Origin: Misgurnus anguillicaudatus
Lineage: Eukaryota; Chordata; Actinopteri; Cypriniformes; Cobitidae
Direction: 5' to 3'
Length of the DNA: 64,000 bases
Assembly (NCBI RefSeq): GCF_027580225.2
Contig: NC_073358.2
Coordinates: 26,438,501-26,502,500, forward strand
The position numbers and the translations under genes were made by a program. This document shows positions 24,601 through 33,600 of the stretch, in pieces. How positions within the stretch are numbered: the stretch's first letter is position 1; every line of letters begins with the position of its first letter. The notes beneath the pieces were generated by a model, which did not search any database, was not told the origin of the DNA, and saw only the letters and a program-made list of their open reading frames with translations.

Positions 24601-27600
24601 GTCGCCATGGTAACGGATGATGCCCTCATAGCGGCAGCTGTCTTTAGATGTGACGCACTCTTCACAGCATTGGCCGACTCGCTTGACCTTCATCCGACCC
24701 TATAGGACAACATATGTTTGCATGCATTATAAAATGTCAAATTTGTTTTAATGCATTTGGGAAGGGTGTATGAATTTATTATGTCAAGAACATTTTGGTC
24801 TGGTTTCCATGAGAGATAAATATGTAAATTAGCATTAAAAAGTGTATATCTGCTATTAATGAACACAGCTGTAAATCTTATAGATCAAAAAATTAATAGA
24901 AAGTTTTAAGCAAATATTTGATTTCATGAGGTCTTTACAGCTCACATTACGATAAGGTGAGTCATAAAACGAAATCTCTGTTCTACAGTTATATAAGATC
25001 ATGAATATTGTATTAAAGCAAAAGACTCAATGAGGACTGCACATACGCCTGAGCTACAGAGATGTGCGTAATACACACGCAAACGATCTTTGATGATGAA
25101 GTACTGTAGCTCTCTTAGGCATACAGTAAGTAATATATAAGAATCAATGGCAGTATATTGTTAAAGACACCAGCCTTTTCTCTTATTGTGACCTAAAGAT
25201 AACTGTATGAAGTAACTGATATGAAGTGTGTTGGGTGTAATGGACTTTCACTGACCTTGTCACAGCTGAGAGGAGGGCACTTCTCTGTGTAACAGCGAGA
25301 TCGACCTCCATCACACACGCATGTGGTACAGCTGCCCCTCTTCCACTGTTCACCATGCTAAAACACACAGAAATTTTTAATTTATTATAATCACAAAACA
25401 GCATTAAATTACAAAAGATTGTGATATAGAAGCATTTTACTAGCGGATACCGGATGCTTATCAAAACTAAACATTAAAGAGAAGGTTTAAAGTGGGGGTT
25501 GATGCTATTTCATGCATTCTGATTTATGAACACAGTTTAAGAGTTGTAACCCTCATGTCAAACATAAGCAAAGTGTCAAAAAGCAGTTAAGCTTTTGAAA
25601 GAGTCTTTCTGAGCTTTATTTTCCTACAAGTTTATGAATTTTTTTTTTCAAATGGGGGTATCCGTTACAACTGATTGACCCCATATTCCCAGTATGGGCC
25701 TTTACCCCCGGAAAAGCACGCCTGCACGTGAATCTGAGTGAGAATGCGCATTAGATTTCCTCCGTCGAGTAGAAGTCACCGGTATCACTGCACAGCACGC
25801 GACAACTTTGTTTTATCAAGATGGTTTGACAAAAGAAGTGTGTTTTTGAATGTAAGGAGAAGAAAACCTTATTTAGCGTTTCCTGTCTTAAAGTAGCATT
25901 TCACCCGTGGAAACATTAATCTTTATTAAAAGTGGATCATACTTGGAGTCGAAATGTAACATAAATTTCTAATTTGGTGCCTATTTGACCGCGAAAAGGG
26001 GTGTTTGTAGTCTCACCCCCTCTACAAAGATATAGGACTTCCTTCTTTCAATGATGCAAAATGATGATTTTTACATCATTGAAAGAAGGAAGTGCAACAC
26101 TGAAATCCATATTTCTCCTGTCTCAGGGGAAACGATGCATGACTATTCAAAAACATGACTGGGTTTCTAACTATACACAGCTTAATGCAAATGGGTGAAG
26201 TGTCCGTTTAAGACACAGCCGATGCAGTTCATTTTTCCCGGACAGCAACATAATTGCGAATAGGTTTATGTTTGTTTCCTGGCTGCATTTCGGAAAGAAT
26301 TGTTTTACAAACAAGGCTCAGTTTGACACCGGATTTGCCACTTGTTTACAACTGATGGAGCGGTCCCAACTTTAAAAGACGCTGTTTAGGAGTCGCAACC
26401 ACAGGCGTAAGTAAAGCAAAATCTCACGTGTTTGTTTGCAATCGGCTCATATGTGCATGTAATGTAAAAAACACGATAAACAGCAAACATTTTCCGCCTC
26501 AGTTGGCATTGTACTGCACTTACAATATTTACACCTTTTCACGGGCAAATGCAGAAAAACACATTAAGATTTACATCGCTTTTTTTAAATAAGGGATAAA
26601 CAAACAAGGATTAATTACCAGATAAGAGATGTCCTGCTAAAATCGTTGCTGCTGTTGTTCCTGTAGATCAATCACTGACTCAGTATCCGATTTTGGATCA
26701 TATATGTAAAGCTGTATCTGACTGTAAGCCATAGTTATTAAAAAAAAAAAGTTTTTATTTAAGTTTGATTTTCATTGTTGTTAAAGCTATTAGATTAGTA
26801 TCCAAAGGCTGGGCGTACTTATAACTTTTTAGCCCCGCCCACCGTACGCCTTCAAGTGTTCGTCTTTCTCCGGAAAAAAATGAAATGGCTGTTCTGTCTT
26901 TTAATAATCTGACAACACGAAAGACTCTTGGACATATGAAGGATGAAATGCTACTCTATAGGTAATTAAGATTAACATAAAATTGGCAAAAGCGGTGTGT
27001 GTTATGTGAGCTTTAAATGCATTCTGAATTATTCGCACTGTTTAAGAGTTGGATTCCTTATTCTGAACATGCAAAGTGTCAAACAAGCAGAGTATTTCTG
27101 TGCCGAATGCACTTTGCCAGGGTTCGTACACGTTTCGGAAAGTTTTTTCAAACATTCATATGATTCATATGTAACAATCTTCCTTTATTTTTTTAAGAAA
27201 AAAATGTAATTCAGGAAGTACACACCAACATCCACACACCAACGAAGGAAGTAGATACCAGTTTCCACACAACAACCACGAGCTGAAACAAAATCAACGT
27301 CGCCAGAGAAGTGTGTTTTTGTTTGTGAGGGAAATTTAAAGGAACAGTATATAGGATTGTGGCCAAAACTGGTATTGCAATAACAAAACTTGTGGCTAAA
27401 ACTGGTACTGCAATCACACAACTGGTGGCCAATACACAAAATGACAACATAAACATCAGTTGAGGGCTGCAACTCCACTTTTTAAATGACAATATCCTGG
27501 CCATAACACTGTTGTCAGTGATATAAGTATTTGAAATAAAAAATATTTCTTAATGTCTAGTGACATATCAGGGTCATTTTATGATTAATTGATATAAATT

Positions 27601-30600
27601 TCTTACATACTGTTCCTTTAAGCTTGTTCAGCTTCCCATAAAATTTTTTTGTTGTTGTTTTAGAAAATTTGACTACTACATTGGCGTATTTATTTTGCTT
27701 GTTTTAAGCTCAAATCACTTAAATGTTATTATAAAAAAATTTTGTCTAAAACTAGACTTATTTTCTTAGGTCATTTTGCTCAAAAAAATTTATCTTGATT
27801 TAAGATTTTTTAGATATTTGTACTGAAAACAAGACAAAATACTAAGTAAGAAAGTCATTTTTAAGCTGGATTTTGTTGAAATGGGGCGGTCCCAACTGGG
27901 TCATGAGTCGCAGACGGTATGTAAAACTGCATCAAATGACAGTGTTTATTGGCATTCGTAATGCATATAATGTAAACAACATGAACATGTAGAGAATCAT
28001 AAGTTATCCAGATATAATGGGATATTGTTTTGTGTGTGTAGCCCGCTAGTGACTGGCTCCCCCTGTGGCACACCTGTTTTTCTGGGAAAATTGCAGTAGC
28101 TGGCCTGTCTTTTATGAATCTAGAAGTAAATAAATGGACATATAAAGGATGCAATACTAATTGTATCCTCAAGATTAACTCAAGATTAACATAAGATTAG
28201 AAAAACAACTGTGTGTTATGTGACCACTAACTAATCATAAAAACCACAAAGGCAATTCCCAACCAGTTTTTCAGTGCTAGAAAACATACTTTACATAATT
28301 CATTATGTGAAATACATGACAAATTCAGCCAGTATTACAGTAAAGTAAACAAGAGAAGATAATGAATCTGGTGAATGTCTTCAAAAAAACAGCAGGATTC
28401 TGCTGAGTGAGATGTTATTGCTGAGAGCACTTAAAGAGACAAGCAGCACTAAATGGCACATGCTGAGCTAAGACTTTACAGACGCTTGTGACTTTATGGG
28501 GCCTTTCCAGTGCAAATATTTCACTGCATGTCTCCAGTAAATCCTGACTATTTTTTTAAAGCAAAAGAGGTGGCACAAGCTGCACGCAAGTGGGATCAAA
28601 TGTAATCATTTAAAAGTTAACCACTGAAAATCATAATTACGTCTATCAGTAATTTGTATATTTAATGTTAAGATGTTTACACAACTGTGCATGAGAAAGC
28701 CAGTCAATGTGCCACTCCATCACTAATCTTTATTACTGGCACGTTAAATGTGTGACTTATTCACTGTAACTTAAAGGACCAGTTTGGTATTTAAAGCCCT
28801 GTTTTCAGATTGTTTATGATGAAATATAACGGTTTTGACTGAAATTTGGACATATGATGCTGGCCCGAGAATTTTTGGGTGTTTTTTGTATGACCTCCCA
28901 CCTCCAGAATGGCTGTATAGGTGCACAAAAACAATCCCTCCCAAAATGCACCAAACCCCCGTCTACAAAGACGTGAAACTCACCGAGCGGTCAGGGGCGG
29001 TCACCGACACGCTCACACAAAAACCGCTGCAAAAGATGCTTTCCAACAGGTGTTTTACCATTCGTTGTAAACTTGTGGACCTATTTTTCCAAACGCCTCA
29101 CACCCGTATATTCTTCCGTTGAGAGCTTGAATAATAGACACTCCAGCCCAGTTGGTGGCGATAATCCACCTTTGCCAATTGCAAGAATAGAAACAAAGTT
29201 CCCGGCGCGGAGTAATACCGTACCTCACAGCACATCTAATACAAGTCAATGGAGTTGGCAAAAACTACAATAAAACCTGTTGGAAAGCGTCTTTTACAGA
29301 GATTTTTGTGTGAGCATATCAGTGAACACCCCTGACCACTCGGTGAGTTTCACGTCTTTGTAAACTAAAGTTTTAGGAAGGATTGTTCCAGTGCACCTAT
29401 ACAGCCATTGTAGAGGTGGGAGGTGAAACAACAAACACTCGAATATTCTCGGGCCAGCATCATATGTCGAAATTTCAGTCATAACCGTTCTATTTCATCA
29501 TAAACAATCTGAAAACAGGGCTTTAGGTGTAAAATACCGAACTTGTCCTTTAAGTTTTTGTAACTTCATTTGTTGGTTTCTACAGTTGTAATGGTTGAAC
29601 TGATATTTTCTTTCATATTGAAATGATATATTATATATATAGAGATAGAGGGTGAAAAAAAGAGAGAGAGAGAGAGAAAGAAAGAGAGAGAGAGACAGAC
29701 AGACAGAGCGAGAGAGAGAACAGAATGATAGCCAATGTGATAAAATTATGTGTCTGTATGTGAACAACGAAGAAAGAACAGGAGATGAAAAAAAGAATAT
29801 GGGATGAAGAGAAAAGAGTAGAGCGGGTTGAACGCGGCCTGACAAGCAGATCACACACACACACACACACACACACACACCAAACTCTCCAAAGACACCT
29901 TGATCCTCAATCCATCTGCTACAGCTGAATGATGAACGCACTGTATTCCCCATTTACTACACTTACTCTCAATCTCTCTATCCACTGCCCTTTCTTTTTA
30001 TGAACAGGTCTTCCATTATACAGCCCTGCACCTCATTCTTTATATATAGATGTGCATAATTCACTTTCTTACCTTATATTCATTCCCAGCCTCCACGCAG
30101 AAGTTTGGCTCACATCCAGGACAGCAGTGCCCTGGCTGGACAACCAGGTTCTCATTCTGCAAACAAAACCACACAGAAACAACAACATAGACGATATACT
30201 TTTTTAAAACAGTAAGTACACTTTTCTTTTTATATATCTAGTTCAGTTTTAAAGTTAGAGATGATGTGGAGACTAACCAGCTGTTCTTTATACACATCTA
30301 GGCATGTCAGCAAAAAGTGCTGCACTGTGGTTTGCATTTACAGTTAGAATTTAAAACATTTTTATTCATTCATTCACTAGACATGTGTTGCATTCCGCAG
30401 ACACTTAAATTCAAAGCAACTTGCATTCAAAAGCAATTTATACATTTTATGAGCATGTTCAATACTCGGGAATTGGACCTATGACCTTGGTGCCGCTAGC
30501 ACAATGCTCTACAAGTTGAGTCACTGTCACATTCATCCTGAAAGAGCGTGTGAACAAAGCACAACCGACAGTTAAGGGATGCTACTGACCGCTTTGCATG

Positions 30601-33600
30601 TAACAGGCTGACACTCTGCAACCAGGCATTCAGTTTGACCGTTTCTGCATCGACACTTTGTACAGGGGCTGGGGGTCCATTCAACACCGTCTCTGTACTC
30701 ACTGCCTTCCCATGAGCAAGAGACTATACAAGTGTGTGTGAGAGAGATAGACAGAGAGAGAGAAGACCATTAATTGCCATTCACTGTGATATTTTACTAG
30801 AATCTTTATATGAAACTATTGGTCTAGACAGAGAACAAAGTAGAGAAAAGCTCTTGGGATGTATATAAAAAGCTCTTTAAAACCAATATGCACAACATAC
30901 AAAAAAAGCTGGATCTGAGTTAAAAACAGCATGAAATCAAATGGACAGTTTTGTAGTTTTAGTCCATCTCTAGCTACTAGCTTTGAAGTCATATATAAAT
31001 TAGTGTACTCTTAAAGGGGACATACATCGGTATTAGGGGTGTAACGGTACGCAAAAATCACGGTTCGGTGCGAACCCCGGTTTTGAAGCCACGGTTCGGT
31101 TCATTTTCGGTACAGTAAGGGAGAAATGCAAACATTAAACTGCAGGTTGTTTATTACTTTAAACTTTTTTTTACAATTTGTTTACACTTTTTTAAACACT
31201 TTATTAAAATATAACAGATAAAATATATATAAAATGAAAAAATAATAAATAAAATACTACTGCAAAGTTATTTTTTACATTATTTTATAACAGAAGGTAA
31301 CTCTTATCTTAACCTTCTCTTAAACTTTTTCTACTAAAACCTTGAACTAACAAATTCAATTCCTGAATACATTTATGAACTATTAGCCTACATTTTTGCC
31401 ACTAAAAATGTTCTGTTTTGATTTATTTTGGATTGTTTAACTCACAGAATTGATTTGGCTATGTACCATCTCTGTATAAAAATAATATTACTGCTCTATG
31501 TGTAACTGCATAGCAAGCAACATGATGATATACTTAGTATACACTCATTTTGAGATTAGTGAGCTGCATACATAGCCATCTTTGATCTTTTGCACGTTTC
31601 TCCTAATCTTTGCTTGTGTCGTCAATGTAAGCTGTAACGAACATAGATATGTATAAAGGCTAGATGGCTCAAGGCAGAGTCCCTAACGGCATCACCTGGC
31701 GGCCATCTTACGACAGGGCGCTCGCTCACTCGTAGCATTGAGTTTAATGGTGCAGGTACTTTTAAATGACCATAACTTGCTCAATTTTCTACCGATTTTC
31801 AAACGGTTTGGGTTTTTACAAACGTTATTAACGTGGCTATAATTCTGGATGCTTTAACATGTTTCATGAATTTATTTTTTATTTTTAGTATAGGTATGCA
31901 GTGTCATAGGTACATCTTTGACGTTTATAACAAACCAAACCGTTTGAAAATCGGTAAAAAATTAAGCAAGTTATGGTCATTTAAAAGTACCTGCATCATT
32001 AAAACTCAATGCTACGAGTGAGCGAGCGCCCTGTCGTAAGATGGCCGCCAAAATGCGGACGTTGCACTCAATTGGCCAGCAGCGCGGACGAGCCATCTAG
32101 CCTTTATATCTATGGTAACGAACCCCTCCGCAGCTGAGTAACAGCTGAGTAAGCCCGGGTTACAGCTCTTCTCTGTCCCGACCAGCTGATCGCATTGTGA
32201 CAATGATATGATTGACGTGATATGCAGATGAAAAATCTGATCACGCATTCCTTATTCTTGCTGTCACAGAAAGCGCGTCTCATGAATGCGTAGCAACGAA
32301 AGACGTGCATCCTCTCACGCACTTTTGAAAGAACAAAGCAGTGCGTTGACACGCGTTTAACATGCGCTTTTAGATACGACACATAAACGTTTACATCAAT
32401 AATCAAACGGATATACAACTAAGTAAATAAAAATCTTTCTGCGGGCCGAATTATGTTATATGTTTGACAGAAGACTTGCGCTGAACGCGGAGACTTCCGC
32501 CACTTAATATGTTCGTGCGGAAACGCACGTATTATGTTCCGCACAGGCGCACACAAAATGCATTCGGCCTTTCGGTGCATGTGCGCACCGTGCCGAAAGC
32601 CCTGAACCGAAACGGTCCGGTTCGAATACACGTACCGTTACACCCCTAATCGGTATAAATCAGACTTTTTCCATATTTTTAAGTGCTATTGGGTCACAAG
32701 TACTTTCATCAACCTAGAAAATGTGAAAAAGGTCATAGATATATACCCTAGATGTCGCCTTGGGGTTCTAAGCATGTGTCAAACCCGCCGCCATCTTGGA
32801 ACAGAGGTCTTGTCATAGGAAGTAGCTAGATAATGCTGCTATCTCCGCCTGTACTTCGGATTAATGGAAGATGCCAGACTTTTGTGCTGCGTTTGGATGT
32901 TAGGCCTACTAGCACTATGCATTATATTGAGAAAAAGTTGATTTTCTTAATATCAAAAACTTAAAATTTTCTCTGGACATAGAAATAGAAAATCGCATTT
33001 ATGACTATTTATGGTGACTTTATTTCCTGTACACCTTTGCATATACTGACACTGATGCATTAAAGAGGAGGGGCTCCCATGTTTCAAGATGGCGGCTCTA
33101 TTTGACACATTTGTTCCAATGAACTGCCGTAGCCATGGCAACATCTAGGTGTACATACAGTATCTATGAGTTTTGGAAAGACATTCTCTGCAAACACGTG
33201 AAAAAATAGGTAAGAGAAATTTGGCACCCCCTTGTGATGTCAGAAGGGGATAATACTGGCCCTTAATCTGGACTATCCAACCACAGCATTGCCATTTAGT
33301 GCAGAGATCAGCTAATTTGCATTTAAAAGAACATTTTTGCTCACACCTACAAAGTGGCATTTTTAACATGTTATAATAATTTATCTATATGGTATTTTGA
33401 GTTAAAACTTCACATATGCACTCTGGGGACACCAAAGACTTATTTGACATCTTAAAAAAGTCTTGTGAAATGTCCGCTTTAACACTTTGAAAATGCCATT
33501 TTTAACAGACGAGCACATTTAAAATGTACAGTTGGTGCTTCACATAGACAGATTCTGTCATCAGAAAAATCAGAAAGCAATGTCCCAGACAGCCACTGCA

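Larger units (their letters stand above)
31011..33482. mobile_element. TTAA-flanked element hosting further insertions
   Basis: The ends are TTAAAGGGGACAT (31011) and ATGTCCGCTTTAA (33482). Inside are the hAT element 31034-32648 and probably another insertion (about 32730-33172) whose ends catagatatataccctagatg and catctaggtg...tatctatg are inverted. All lie in the fras1 intron between the VWC2 and VWC3 exons. Confidence 0.8.

Noticed and set aside
29498..29953. 151-codon minus-strand open frame
   Set aside because: Generated by GA and CA simple repeats (Ser/Leu and Cys/Val runs).
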